Source: Elephas maximus indicus
Taxonomy: Eukaryota; Chordata; Mammalia; Proboscidea; Elephantidae
NCBI RefSeq assembly: GCF_024166365.1
Contig: NC_064821.1
Coordinates: forward strand, 49,503,093-49,567,092
Reading direction: 5' to 3'
DNA: 64,000 nucleotides
Positions 47,375 to 58,707 of the stretch are shown here, in pieces. The position numbers were made by a program, and so were the translations under genes. The first letter of the stretch is position 1, and every line of letters starts with the position of its first letter. Below the pieces are notes generated by a model. It was not told where the DNA came from. It saw only the letters and a program-made list of their open reading frames with translations, and searched no databases.

Positions 47375-48140
47375 TATTACTTATTGAGCATTTATTTTCT
47401 GTCAGGTGTTGTGTTAAGTGTTTTAAATGTATAATCTCATTTTATCATCCCAATAACCCAAAATTAGTGAAGAATACAAATAAAATACTTTTAAGGAAAT
47501 AAATATGGCTCATATGCTTGGAAGTCTATGGGACAGTCAGCTAAAGATGTAGCTATAACTGTTGTCTCAAAAATATCATCAGGACACTTTCTTTCTCTCT
47601 GATCTACTTCCCTCTAAGGTGTTTCATACTGAGACTATCCTCATTTTATTATGAGGTGAATGCCATCAATTCCATGCTTGCATCATATCAAGGTAACAAC
47701 CCTAGAGTGTTTCCCTCAACAACCTCGGCAGGAGTCCCAGAATGGATTCTGATTGGTCTTGTGCAGGTCACATATTAACTGCTGAACCAATCACTGTGGC
47801 CAGGGTTCTCTTAGTATCATCCCTGGGTCACCAGCCTATCCTTATAGCTGAGAAGTGAGGTCAGCCTTATTAGAACTACCCACCACCGAACTAAACCCAC
47901 CACCAAACTACTTGGATGAAATTAAAGGAGAGGCAACTCCCCTCTGGACAATCATAATAACATTACCAAAAGATGGAGGAAGGGATAAAAGAAAAGCACA
48001 ACGTGTATAGACAATCTCACGTACCTTATGAAGAAGGTACTATTATATCTCCAGTTTCATATAAGAGGAAACTGAAGCTGAGGAGGTAAAGTGATTTGAC
48101 CAAAAAAACTCAAGGCTGTGACATGATTTTTTTTGGTCAA
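47375..48140 (-). repeat. MIR interrupted by an unidentified 540-bp segment
   Basis: Minus-strand MIR at 47375-47467 ('tgttgtgttaagtgttttaa', 'catcccaataaccc') continues at about 48023-48140 ('agaaggtactattatatctc', 'gaggaaactgaagctgagg'). The sequence between (about 47468-48022) is not MIR and was not recognised. Confidence 0.55.
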
Positions 48141-48199
48141 ATTAAGACTGTGTAGTTTGAATTTTGAGACATTGCACTATTCAGCCTTCTTGACAATAA

Positions 48200-48252
48200 C
48201 AAACCAAACCAAACCCCATTGCTGTCGAGTCAATTCTGACTCATAGCAACAA
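48200..48252 (-). mobile_element. AfroSINE tail fragment
   Basis: 'cattgctgtcgagtcaattc' preceded by 'caaaccaaaccaaacc'. Confidence 0.85.
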
Positions 48253-48318
48253 ACCTTAAATAATGATGCATCATGACATTTGAGGTCTCTTCTCAGCCAA
48301 CTTGCTTCACTCACTGCC

Positions 48319-48800
48319 TCTCTTAGGCTGGATTCTCTAGAGAAGCAAAACCAGTAAAGTGTATAAATGCGTATATAGAGAGATTTATATCAAGGAAATG
48401 GCTCATGAGGTTGTACAGGCTGAAGTGTCCCAAGTCCGTGGGTCAGGATAGAGGCCTTTCCTGATTCACATTGCTGCAGGGGCTGGTGAACCCAAGATCA
48501 GCAGGTCAGAGAGCAGGGTTCTTGCTCACAGGCTACGAAGATCTATGAATCCCCAAATCAGCAGATAAACTGCTAGCTCAAGTCCCAAGAACCAGAGGTC
48601 AGATGAACAGGAGGCAGCTGCAGGATCCAGAGCAGACAAAAGCCAGAACATCCACTTGTATTCGGATGCCCGCCACTCACCCAGAGAAACTCTCTTTTAA
48701 CTGATTGTCTACTCACAGCAGATTCCATCATGGGGATGATCACATATAAACGCTGAAAATCATGGCCCAGCTAAGTTGACGCACAATCCCGACCATTACA
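48319..48800 (-). mobile_element. Solo ERVL-type LTR with 5-bp target duplication
   Basis: Flanked by ctgcc on both sides (48314-48318 and 48801-48805). The plus strand ends TTACA and starts TCTCTTAGG, a mutated TG. It is the same LTR family as 42650-43190 in opposite orientation, 482 bp, with no internal sequence. Confidence 0.88.
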
Positions 48801-48805
48801 CTGCC

Positions 48806-49059
48806 CTTTATCATAGGAAAAATTAGCAGGATGATGAATATGTAATATGTCCCCTTTTCTTTAATCTCAATCAAAATTATAAAAACAAAAACTTCCAGCC
48901 AACCAAACCCAAGTAGTGATAAATTCCATATTGGATCAATGGTCCATTTTGCCCAACAGCATCTTAAACAACATGCTGGGGACGTGATTTGCCCTGATAA
49001 CATTAACATGAAACAACATTTCCAAAGCATTTGAGATTCTCTTAATTGTGGCTCTTTTA
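48806..49059. other. No gene seen
   Basis: No recognisable element. Confidence 0.35.
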
Positions 49060-49245
49060 TACAAACATATATATTTTTATTTTGTTGTGTTTTAAGTGAA
49101 AGTGTACAGTGAAAATTAGTTTTTCATTAAAAAATTTACACATAAATTGTTTTGTGACATTGGTTGCAATCCCCCAATGTGTCAGCACTCTCCCCCTTCC
49201 CTTTTTACCTTGTGGTTATAACCTCTTTTGAAATCGGGTTTTGTT
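49060..49245 (-). mobile_element. L1 3' UTR fragment (older lineage)
   Basis: 'gttttaagtgaaagtgtaca' and 'gtgacattggttgcaatcc', as at 8791-9205. It is cut by the LTR that follows. Confidence 0.75.
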
Positions 49246-49570
49246 TGTTATGTTAATGATCCAGGCTGTAGTGTAGGGTGTGCTTTGAGTGAACCTCTTT
49301 TGAGATATAAAAGAGATTAAACAAGAAAGCAAGAGAAGCAGAGTTGGACGAATATACATGTCAAGCAAGATGATGATTGCCCAGGAACAGAAGCTCAGAA
49401 GAGAGAAAGACCTTCCTCCACAGCCTACAGAGAGAGAAAGCCTTCCCTTAGAGCTGGCTACCTGAATTTGGTCGTCTAGCTTCCTAAGCTGTGAGAAAAA
49501 TTAAATTTCTGTTTGTTAAAGCCACTCATTTGTGGTATTTTTGTTACAGCAGCACTAGATAACTAAGACA
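49246..49570 (+). mobile_element. MaLR-type LTR
   Basis: Begins TGTTATGTTAATGA, contains 'gagatataaaagagattaaa', and ends 'aaatttctgtttgttaaagc' then 'ataactaagaca'. This is the standard MaLR 3' end. About 325 bp. Confidence 0.75.
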
Positions 49571-51028
49571 AACACCTTTAACTATCTTGACCTAACTGAC
49601 ATTTATTGAACACTCCAGCCAACAGCAGTGTAAGATACATTATTTCTAAGTGCCATCCAAGAGTAAAACTCAGACTCTGAAAAGCTCAAATTAAAGAGAG
49701 ATTTCTTTTGAGAGGGGAAAAAAAGCAACTTAAGTTGGGGAGGCAGTGAATTCTACTGGGTAAGACAGACTGCTCCTGCAGAGCACAGAGTGACATGGGT
49801 TTATAAAAACAAAACCCACAGGAAGCTGGGAGTGCAGCTGAACTTATCTTCATTGGTTGGCATTGCTGCAGACAGCCAGGGTACAGAGAAGTACAACCAA
49901 AACATTTCTGATTGGCTGATATTTAGGCTGGTTAAAACAAAGGTGTGGGAAATTACTAGTATGATAAAGGGGCCGGAAAAACATTTTTTAAGGGGGACCA
50001 AGGGGGTGTCTTCTGAAAAGCTAGACCACTAGTAATCACGTTTCCTGGAACCATAAATCATATAGACACCTGTGGCCAGTGTTAAACTGGGCTATTTCAG
50101 CATCGTGATGGTGGGCTCTGTTAAAATATAAAAGCAAAGGGTTTGAAGCAATAGAATGAAATATATGAAAAATGCTAAGTATTCTAATACTCAAGGGGAG
50201 AAAAAGTGTTTTGATACAGGAAAGCTATAAATCTGTCTTTATTTAATGCCAGCTTATTCTAACCATAAGCATATTTTTCTACATATTCATGCTTAATTAT
50301 AATTTGTTCTTTTTCCTAGAACCCTTGTGCAGGCAAGGCATGCAAAAACTACACTTAAAAAAAAAGGGGCAAGCATGTCTCTTAAAATTTTCCACCTTGT
50401 CAGAGCTCATTAAATATTCAGCGAGATAGACCATATGGTGGATAATAATACAAACTTAAACAACAGAATAGAATGAAAGAATGGATAAGAAATATTGTGG
50501 TATAATCATCCACTGGAATAAAACACACAAAAAAGCCAATTACTGCTATGTGCAACAACATAGATAAAATGTCACAGAAGTTGTGTTGACTAGTTGAGGT
50601 CAAACACAATATATTTCATACAGTATCATTCTGATTATATGAAGTTCAATAATGGGCAAATCTTATCTCTGGCAATAATGGTCAGAATAATGGTTACTCT
50701 AGGGTGAATATCAACTGGGCAAAGGGCAGGAAGGAATCTTTTTGTGTGCTGGAAAATTTCCCTCCCTTGATCTCAAAGGAGGTTATATGAGTGTATACCC
50801 AGATACAAAAATTCATTGTGTTGTACACGTACACACTTTATTATGCGTGTATATATGAGAAAAAAGTAAAAACTGTCTATAGCTGTCCTTTTAAAAGGTA
50901 CTTCACCTTCTACCTACTGGCCCTCAGAATAGGGTGGTGTCTTCCTGCCTCTCACCCTGGAGAACTCTCTCCAAGGTCCTCAGCACTTGGAGAAATCAGG
51001 CTGGGTTTGCAGTCTGTACCCTTCTCCT
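49571..51028 (+). other. No gene seen; old L1-like stretch
   Basis: 50470-50880 resembles the end of an ancient L1 in plus orientation ('catatgaag'-type stretches such as 'atgaagttcaataatgggca'). The rest is unique. No RBP7 exon was found. Confidence 0.4.
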
Positions 51029-51203
51029 GGAAACCCTGGTGGTGTAGTGGTTAAGTGCTACAGCTGCTAACCAAAGGGTGGGCAGTTCGAATCCGCCAGG
51101 CGCTCCTTAGAAACTCTATGGGGCAGTCTTGCTCTGTCCCATAGGGTCACTATGAGTGGGAATCGACTCGATGGCAGTGCGTTTGGTTTTTGGTTTGGTT
51201 ACC
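51029..51203 (+). mobile_element. AfroSINE, near consensus
   Basis: The best-preserved SINE here: 'gaaaccctggtggtgtagtg', 'gcagttcgaatccgccagg' (box B) and 'gtgggaatcgactcgatggc'. Low divergence implies a recent insertion. Confidence 0.95.
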
Positions 51204-51479
51204 CTGCTCCTAGGGAAAGACACTTCATATGCAAACCATGAAATAGAAGCCAACCTATAGACTTCAACAATTCTAAAGATGGGGAAGTATTTACGAGGAG
51301 CAAATTATTTCTCTACAGGACATGGTAAAATTTTTTCAAACGTCCAAACATGAAAATACTTTCTCTGTTCCCGAAGTGTATCTTTGAATACTGAAATCCG
51401 CATTTCAGTTTATATATGCATTTAAGAAAACCTAGGGTTTTCTCTACAGAGGAAATAAGGAGAGCCGTGACCAGAGCCC
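51204..51479. other. No feature seen
   Basis: Unique sequence immediately upstream of the CpG-rich block. Confidence 0.4.
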
Positions 51480-51880
51480 AAATACAAGAGGGAACCCCGG
51501 AACCCCGCCTTCAAAAGTCACAGCCCTCTAGCTTCGCGCGCGGAACCCCTCCCCTTGGGTACCTCGCGTCCCAGAAACCGGAAGCGGAAGCGTGCGTCTT
51601 CGGGTCGGAAGTCCGTCCACTCCCGCATGAGGTAGGTTTTGCGTGTGTTGCAGGTCGGCCTGGTCCCGTACCGGGTGGTTCCGCGGGCTCATGGCCCGGA
51701 GTCTCAGGGCTTTCCTCCCGCTCTGTTGCGCACTCCTGGTCTCTCCGCGCTCACAGAGCCTGGAGATTTCCTTGTAGCCGGGGGAGCTGCCGCTTAGCCG
51801 CTTCCCCCGAGATTCCGGCTCACCGCGCGGCTACGGCTTTGTGGACGGCGAATAGGTGGGGTGGACCTGTGTCTCTTGGT
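51480..51880 (+). promoter_or_regulatory. Unassigned CpG-rich promoter-like region
   Basis: Dense CpG in an otherwise CpG-poor neighbourhood, including 'agcttcgcgcgcggaac', paired ETS-like sites in 'aaccggaagcggaagcg' (about 51578) and 'gggtcggaagtccg'. A strong donor 'catgag|gtaggt' at 51631 and another 'gaatag|gtgggg' near 51856 could end a first exon. The region reads open for 166 codons, as GC-rich DNA often does, with no domain. It does not contain the UBE4B N-terminus as I remember it. The layout resembles first exons of KRAB zinc-finger or housekeeping genes, but no product was identified. Confidence 0.5.
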
Positions 51881-52204
51881 GCATTTACAGGTAAAAATTG
51901 TGTGAATTTTCCCTAAGCTAAAGTGTGGTTCTTAGACCAAAGGCGTTAGCTTCACCTGGGAGTTTGTGAAAAACGCAGTCAGGGGCCTCAGGGATGCCCA
52001 GGGTAGTGAGTCTCAGTCTAAATGCCCACTCGCACCCACTTTAGTCTCCGCTCACCGTGTTCCCCTTTGTTCTCTCTCTTTTTTTTTTAATCGTTCCTCT
52101 TCGGCCTCATCTGCCACCACTCCCTGGCATACAGGCGCGCGAGAACATGCAAACACCCACGGACACACACTACAGTCAAGTATTGCTCATCAGGCACAAT
52201 CACC
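51881..52204. other. Transition with MER5-like piece
   Basis: 51925-52010 resembles part of a MER5-type element ('ttcacctgggagtttgtg'). The rest is unremarkable. Confidence 0.35.
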
Positions 52205-52440
52205 CCTCGGCCCTTAGGATATTTGCCATTTATTGAGCTATTTCAAAAGATCTGGGCACTTTGCCAAGTCCTTCACATACTGCACCTCATTTTATTCACA
52301 AAACAACATTGTGGGATAGGGAGTATTTGCGACATTTAACAAAAGTAATGGTTTTGGAGAAATAAAGTAGCTTGCTTGTGGACAAATATCTAGTAGGTAG
52401 CAGTGTCTGAAATCAAATTGAAGTTTGTGCTTTCTTCACG
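52205..52440 (-). repeat. MIR element
   Basis: Minus-strand MIR: 'tttattgagctatttcaaaa', 'caaaacaacattgtgggata' and 'gtagcttgcttgtggacaaa'. Confidence 0.65.
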
Positions 52441-52880
52441 GGGCATATTCTTGATCACAGTTTCCCAGCCTCAAATGGCTTTTTTTGTTGTCCGTGCTTC
52501 TTCAGGCAGGACTTTTGTTGAGTATTGCTGGTCATAACAAAAGTTAAGATGATGGTGAGAAAATACCCTCCCACCACCTTTAATGGTTATAGGTATTAAA
52601 GACTGATAGAAGCATTAAGAAACGTGAGTTGGAACTAGTAGGTACATTTAGGATCATATTTATTCCATTCAGTGAGAGACATGTTTTGAGGAATTTCTTT
52701 GGCTGTAATGCAGAAATTTTCATCATGATTGTGTCAGAACAATATGGCCAGTCCTAGTTGGTCTGATGTAAAATAGGATGTTGCTGAACAAGCTTAATAT
52801 AGGTGATGAGGGATTTATACACATCACAGACCCAGCGTGTGTGACCTGTGCTGGAACTGGTGCTGGTAATTGAACCACAA
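52441..52880. other. No gene seen
   Basis: Unique sequence, no exon or repeat recognised. Confidence 0.4.
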
Positions 52881-53400
52881 TTTTTAAATTTTTTTTTATT
52901 GTACTTTAGGTGAAGGTTTACAGAACAAACTAGTTTTTCATTAAACAGTACACGTTTGACATTAACAACCCCATCACATGTCAGCACTCACCCTTCTCAA
53001 CTTTGGGTTCCCTTCTACCAGCTTTCCTGTTCTCTCCTGTCTTCTAGTCCTTGCACCTGGGCTGGTTTGTCCTTTAGTCTTGTTTTGTTTTATGGGCCTG
53101 TCTGATCTTTGGCTAAGAGTGAACCTCAGGAGTGATGTCATTACTGAGCTAAAAGAAGGTCTGGGAGCCATACTCTTGGGGCTTCTCCAGCCTTTATTAG
53201 ACCAGTAAGTCTGGTCTTTTTTTGTGAGTTAGAATTTTGTTCTACATCTTCCTTCAGCTCTGTCTGGGACCTTCTGTTATGATCCCTGTTAGAGCAGTCA
53301 GTGGTGGTAGCCGGGCACCATCTACTTGTACTGGACTCTGTCTGGTGGAGGCTGTGGTAGATGTGGTTTATTAGTCCTTTGGACTAATCTTCCCCTTGAA
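52881..53400 (-). mobile_element. L1 3' UTR fragment (older lineage)
   Basis: 'ttgtactttaggtgaaggtt', 'agaccagtaagtctggtctt' and 'gtagccgggcaccatctac'. The same family as 8791-9205, and longer. Confidence 0.82.
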
Positions 53401-53645
53401 CCACTATTTTTGCTACCAAAAGAACCATACTTCTTAAAAGCTTGAAGGCTTCCTGGAGCAAAAACCGTGCACATTCCCAACGTCAGAACTGTGAATATTA
53501 GAAATGAGGGTAAAATTGGCAGCATGCGCAATGAAACTAATGAAAATACTTCAGCACATCCTAGAGGGTCAGCCACACTACAGTTTCCCAGAAAGCACCT
53601 CGTTTTTTGTAGTAATTATTTTACAAAGTAAAACAGTCAAGTAGG
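53401..53645. other. No gene seen
   Basis: Unique sequence. The 84-codon minus frame crossing it (53322-53576) takes its C-terminus from L1 3' UTR sequence and was rejected. Confidence 0.4.
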
Positions 53646-53750
53646 GAGTCCCTGGGTGGTAGAAAGGTTAAGATTACTAGCTGAAAGTTTAGGGGTGGTC
53701 TACTACAGAAAGGTCACAGCTTTGAAAATCCTGTGGAGCAAATTTAAAGT
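53646..53750 (+). mobile_element. AfroSINE, degraded
   Basis: 'gggagtccctgggtggtaga' and 'tttgaaaatcctgtggagca'. The tail is lost. Confidence 0.75.
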
Positions 53751-53984
53751 GTCTAAATTTAAGTGTCCCGTTTGAGAAATCACTGGGAACTCAGTGCCAT
53801 TAGTGTAATCTCCCCCTCTTTTTTTTTAACTTACTTAAAAAAATGTGGGTTTTTTTTGGTTATGTAAGCGGTTCCGTTTTGTTTCTTTTCCCGTCATATT
53901 AATAACAAGGAGACCCAGATCCAATTACCTTAAAAATTTCATTGTTTACACACAGCAGTTCCTCAAATGTGATTTTGTTTTTGT
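53751..53984. other. No feature seen
   Basis: T-rich sequence without recognisable content. Confidence 0.35.
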
Positions 53985-55990
53985 AGGTTGTTGTTGTCAT
54001 TAGGTGCTGTCGAGTGGGTTCCGACTTATAGCGACCTTAGCCCTGTGCTATCCTCACAATTGTTGAGCATCTTCGTGTTTTTCACTGACCCTCTACTCTA
54101 CCAAGCGTGATTTCCTTCTCCAGGGACTGATCCCTCCTGATAACATATCCAAAGTCTGTGAGACATAGTCTTACCATCCTTGCTTCTGAGGAGCGTTCTG
54201 GTTGTACTTGTTCCAAAACAGATTTGTTCTTTCTTTTGGCAGTCCATGGTATATTCAGCATTCTTCACCAACATCACAGTTCAAAGGTGTCAGTTCTTCT
54301 TTGATCTTCCTTATTCATCATCCAGTTTTGTCATGCGTATGAGGTGATTGGAAACACCATGGCTCGGGTCAGATGCGCCTTAACCTTTAAGGTGACATCT
54401 TTGCTTTTCAACATTTCAAAGAGGTCTTCTGCAGCAAATTTGCCCAATGCAGTGCACCTTGATTCCTTGTCTGCTGCCTGCATGGGTGTTGATTACGGGT
54501 GATGTCAGTGATACTATTTGATAATTTCTGCATTTGGTTGAATCACCTTTCTTGGGAATAGGCATAAAAATAGATCTAGTCGGTTGGCCAGGTAGCCGTC
54601 TTCCAAATTTCTTGGCATAGACAAGCGAGCACTTCCAGCGCTACATCCGTTTGTTGAAACATCTCAATTGGTATTTTGTCAATTCCTGGAGCGTTGTTTT
54701 TCGCCAGTGCCTTCAGTGCATTGGGCCTCTTCCTTCAGTACCATGGGTTCCTGATCATATGTTACCTCCTGAAATGGTTGAACATTGTCCAGTTCTTTTT
54801 GGTATAGTGACTCGGTGTATTTGTTCCATTCTTCTTTAGATGTGTCCTGTGTTGTTTAATATTTTCCCATAGAACCCTTTAGTCTTGCAACTTGAGGCTT
54901 GAATTTTTTCTTCAGTTCTTTCAGCTTGAGAAATGCTGAGCATGTTCTTTCCTTTTGGTTTTCTATGTCCATGTGTTTGCATATGTCATAATGCTTGACT
55001 TTGTCTTCTCGAGCTGCCCTTCGAAATCTTCTTTTCAGCTCTTTTACTTCATCATTTCTTCCTTTTGCTTTAGCTACCCAACGTTCAAGGCCAAGTTTCA
55101 GAGTCTCTTCTGACATCCATTTTGGTCTTTTCTTTGTTTCCTGTCTTTTTAATGACGTCTTGCTTTCTTCATGTATGATGTCCTTGATTTTATTCCACAA
55201 CTCGCATGGTCTTTGGTCATTAGTGTTCAGTGTGTCAGATACGTTGTTGAGGTGGCCTCTAAATTCAGATGGGATGTACTCAAGGTTGCACTTTGGCTCT
55301 TGTGGACTTGTTTAGTTTTCTTTAGTTTCAACTTGAACTTGCATCTGAGCAATTGATGGTCTGGTCCACAGTCGGCCCCTGGCCTTGTTCTGACTGATGA
55401 TATTGAGCTTTCCATTGTTTCTTTTCACAGATGTAGTTAGTTTGATTCCTGTGTATTCCATCTGGCGAGGTCCATTTGTACATTTGACGTTTATGTTTTT
55501 GAGAAAAGGTATTTGCCATGAAGAAATTGATGGTCTTGCAAAATTCTATCATTCGATCTCCGGCATCATTTCTATCACCAAGGCCATATTTTCCAACTAC
55601 CCATCCTTCTTTTTTGTTTCTAACTTTTATATTCTAGTCGCTGGTAAATATCAATGCATCCTGATTGCATGTTCCATCAATTTCAGACTGCAGAAGTTGG
55701 TAAAAATCTTCAATTTCTTCATCTTTGGCCTTAGTAGTTGGTGCTTAAATTTGAGTAATAGTCATATTAACTGGTCTTCCTTGTAGGCCTATGGATATTA
55801 TCCTGTCACTGACAGTGTTGTACTTCAGGTTGGATCTTGAAATGTTCTTTTTGATGATGAGTGCAATGCCATCTTCTTCAGGTTGTCATTCCTGGCATAG
55901 TAGACCATATGATCGTCTGATTCAGAACGCCCAATACCAGTCCATTTCAGCCCACTAATGCCTAGGATATTGATGTTTTCTAGGTTAGTA
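53985..55990 (-). mobile_element. RTE LINE with internal deletion
   Basis: Minus-strand RTE from the tail ('gttgttgttgtcattaggtg') to near the 5' end ('cactaatgcctaggatattg'). At about 54500 the sequence jumps from the region after the polymerase to the linker region, so nearly 1 kb of reverse transcriptase is missing. Endonuclease and linker residues are readable at 55850-54856 (DEVKELKRRF, WTSPDGIHRNQTNYICEKK) with many stops. Confidence 0.88.
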
Positions 55991-56633
55991 CAACCTAAAG
56001 TGGCATTATATTGTTGAATACCCACCCTTCTCTCTAAATCCCTATAGTATCTAAATTTTTCCTCCTTTCACTTAACACATTCAGACCAAGAAACTAAATT
56101 TCTTTTTTTTTAATGGTGTCGTTTCATGCTATTTTGTGTGTATGCAGTAAAATATGTATAACAAACCTTTTCCTATTTCAGCCAGTTTTACATGTACAGT
56201 TCAGTAACATTGTTTTCACCATGTTATGCAGTCATCACCACTGTCAGTTTCCAAGTTTTTCCATCACTCTTAGCAAAAACTTGGTACCTGTTAAGCATCA
56301 ACTGCCCGCCTTCTTATCTTCCCCTAGTAACCATTTGGTCTCTTTACATTTGCCTATTCTAGATATTTCAATTAAATGGGATCATACAATATTTATCTTT
56401 CTGTGTCTGACTTACTCATTTATCAATGTTTTCAAGGTTCATCCATGTCATAGCATTTACGAGAACTTCATTTACTTTTATGGCTGAATAATATTCCATG
56501 CATCTGTTGATGGACTTTTATTTATTTATTTTTTTCTACTTTTCGGCTGCTAGAAATAGTGTTACAGTGAATATTGGTGTAACAGTACCTGTTTGCATCC
56601 CTCCTTTCAAGCCTTTTGGGTATATACCTGTTG

Positions 56634-57275
56634 TTCTAGGTGCTGTCGAGGCAATTTTAGACTCACACAGCAACCCCATGTGACATAGGAGAACTGTGCC
56701 ATAGATTTTTCTTGGCTGTGATCTTTACGGAAGCAGATTGCAGAGCCACTTGGTGGGTTTGAACCTCCAACCTTCTGGTTAGTGAAACAGGCTGCTCGGC
56801 AATATTGAAACCCCCAGTGATCACCCCCTCCCCCATCTCTTTGTCTTGCTAACCACAAGCTTGTTTTGAGCAGGAAGTCACAGCAGGTAGTGGCTCTGTC
56901 CACTGACTAGCGCTAGTTACACCTTGAAGCATGCACAGATTGAAATCACATCCTTCAGCTGACCCCCTCGCCCACCCCCAAATATAGGCATGGGAGGGCT
57001 AAAGGCAGAAAATTCTGGGTACCAAACCCAACCCCCTGACGCCATTGGAAACAAAAAGCTCCCCAGCCCCCTTAGTCAGCGAGCACGTGGCCTTAAGGTC
57101 ACTAGACCCCATGCGCTCCTTGTATGCACGGACAATAAACTTAACCACTTTCTGTTTCCGTTGCAATGAGTGTCTGTCTGATTTCAGTCGGCTAATAAGA
57201 CAGGACAAGAACCGGAGTGGCGTTCGGTTACAGTTAGCACCTGAGTGTTTAACTGTTTGAGCTGCCAACACTCCT
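56634..57275 (-). mobile_element. AfroSINE split by an LTR
   Basis: Minus-strand SINE at 56634-56782 ('aggtgctgtcgaggcaattt') continues at 57233-57275 ('gttagcacctgagtgtttaa'). The two parts are contiguous in the SINE when the LTR and one copy of gttag are removed. Confidence 0.88.
56783..57232 (+). mobile_element. Solo LTR with 5-bp target duplication
   Basis: 450 bp, TGAAACAGG...GGTTACA, flanked by gttag (56778-56782 and 57233-57237). An AATAAA-type signal is present in 'cggacaataaacttaacc' near 57130 and a TATA-like 'aaatatagg' near 56980, giving plus orientation. Retroviral class is uncertain. No coding sequence. Confidence 0.85.
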
Positions 57276-58000
57276 AGAAATGGAAATATCTGGGCCATAG
57301 GGTAGTTGTGTATTTAACTTTTTGAAGAGTAGCCTGACTTTTCCACAGAGACTTCACCATTTGACGATCCCTCTAGCAATTTCTCCACATTTGCTCCAAC
57401 CCTTGTTGTTTTCTGTTTCTCTGATAGTGGCCATCCTAATAGGGATGAGGTGGTATTTTGTGTGGTTTTATTTCCGTTTTGCTAACGATTTATGGTATGA
57501 GCATCTTTTATATGTTTATTGACTATTCGTATATCATGTTTGGTCTGTTTAAGTTTTTTGCCCATTTTAAAAATGTTATGTAGATTGTTGAATTCTTTGT
57601 ATATCCTGGATACTAAACCCTTCTGAAATATGTGATTCCCAAACAAAAAATACGTGATTCCGAAATAAAACCTGCGAAAGCCAGAACTTGTGTTAGGCTC
57701 AATCTGTCAAAGAAGGAAAACTCAAATATTTTCCACTAAAATGAGTGATACAAAGTAGTTAGACTGCACCCTGTCTAAGGCAGAAAACTTACAAGACCCG
57801 GAAAAACAAGGCATTCTCGTGAAGTTCCAGCCCTCATGGGTTTCACTGTATTTTCTCCCACTTTTAGGTTTTCTCTTCACTTTGCTGACAAAGTCCTTTG
57901 ATGCACAAGCTTTTTAATTTATCTATTTTGTTTTTTTATTGCTCATGCTTTTGATACCGTATCTAGAAGTCCATTGTTGGACAGTAGTGTGTGGAGAAAG

Positions 58001-58459
58001 TAAATGTTTTTACTGTTACAGGGTTGAAAGACAGAATGTTCAGGAATCTTTCTGTTTTCTCAAAAGCTTAGGAACTGGTAATGCCACGGTTTGAGAACAA
58101 AGGGAAAAAAAGGGAGGGGGAAAATGGTAATTGTGAAAGCAACAGGAAGACTACCAATCATGTATTACGGTGCTACAAATGAAAAAATTTTTAAAAAGCA
58201 TAATAGAAGAGTTTATCTACACATAATTAAAAATGAATCAACCCTGATTAATTCATTGACAAAACTTGACAAATAGGTTCTTCCTTAAATTCACCCATGC
58301 TAATATCAAATAACAGTGTGTTTGTTGATCTACAGGGGACAGAGTTGCACAGGTAAAGCCACAACTTCAATAATGGGCCCCTGAGTCCGGAAGGAAGCCA
58401 AAAATCTCTCACCCCCTACTTAATCAACACTGTTTTCTCCTACCCTTCTTCCATTTCAG
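58001..58459. other. No gene seen
   Basis: Purine-rich unique sequence ending in a good acceptor-like tract 'cttcttccatttcag'. Confidence 0.4.
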
Positions 58460-58707
58460 GTCCCAAGTGTGGTGCTGTGAGAACTAGTCCAGTCTAGGCA
58501 GCTGGAGACCTAGGGCGACCATCTCGCACATCTGTTAATCACGTGTACGGATTTCAGCTACTCTGACCGGAGTGTGGACCTAACATCATTCATCTGCTTC
58601 CAGGCTGTCCAGTGCTCTGCTTCCACTCCCATCCCTCTTATTGAAGTGACTTATTAGGCTTAGAGATGACATTCCCTTAGATGTCCAGAAGCTGGAGAAA
58701 GGAAATG
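58460..58707 (+). other. Candidate non-coding or 5' UTR exon, gene unknown
   Basis: 248 bp between a strong acceptor ('ccatttcag') and a consensus donor ('gaaatg|gtgagt'). Free of recognised repeats. The last three bases before the donor are ATG. Stops occur in all frames before that, so it would be 5' UTR. It is the right side of the 51.5-kb promoter-like region to be its second exon. No coding exon was recognised after it. Confidence 0.25.

Larger units (their letters stand above)
56100..58000 (-). mobile_element. Old L1, host of a SINE that hosts an LTR
   Basis: Minus-strand old L1: 3' UTR and ORF2 end at 56100-56633 ('catgttatgcagtcatcacc', 'gaacttcatttacttttatg'). It continues at 57276-57620 ('gatagtggccatcctaatag', 'ttttgcccattttaaaaatg') and 57865-58000 ('aagtcctttgatgcacaagc'). 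Interrupted by the SINE at 56634-57275 and an unrecognised segment at about 57625-57860. Confidence 0.78.

Noticed and set aside
51416..51916. 166-codon open frame in the CpG-rich region
   Set aside because: GC-rich, stop-poor DNA gives long frames by chance. The composition (Ser, Pro, Arg, Ala) shows no domain.
53322..53576. 84-codon minus frame with a hydrophobic segment
   Set aside because: Its C-terminal part is L1 3' UTR sequence and no small membrane protein family was recognised.
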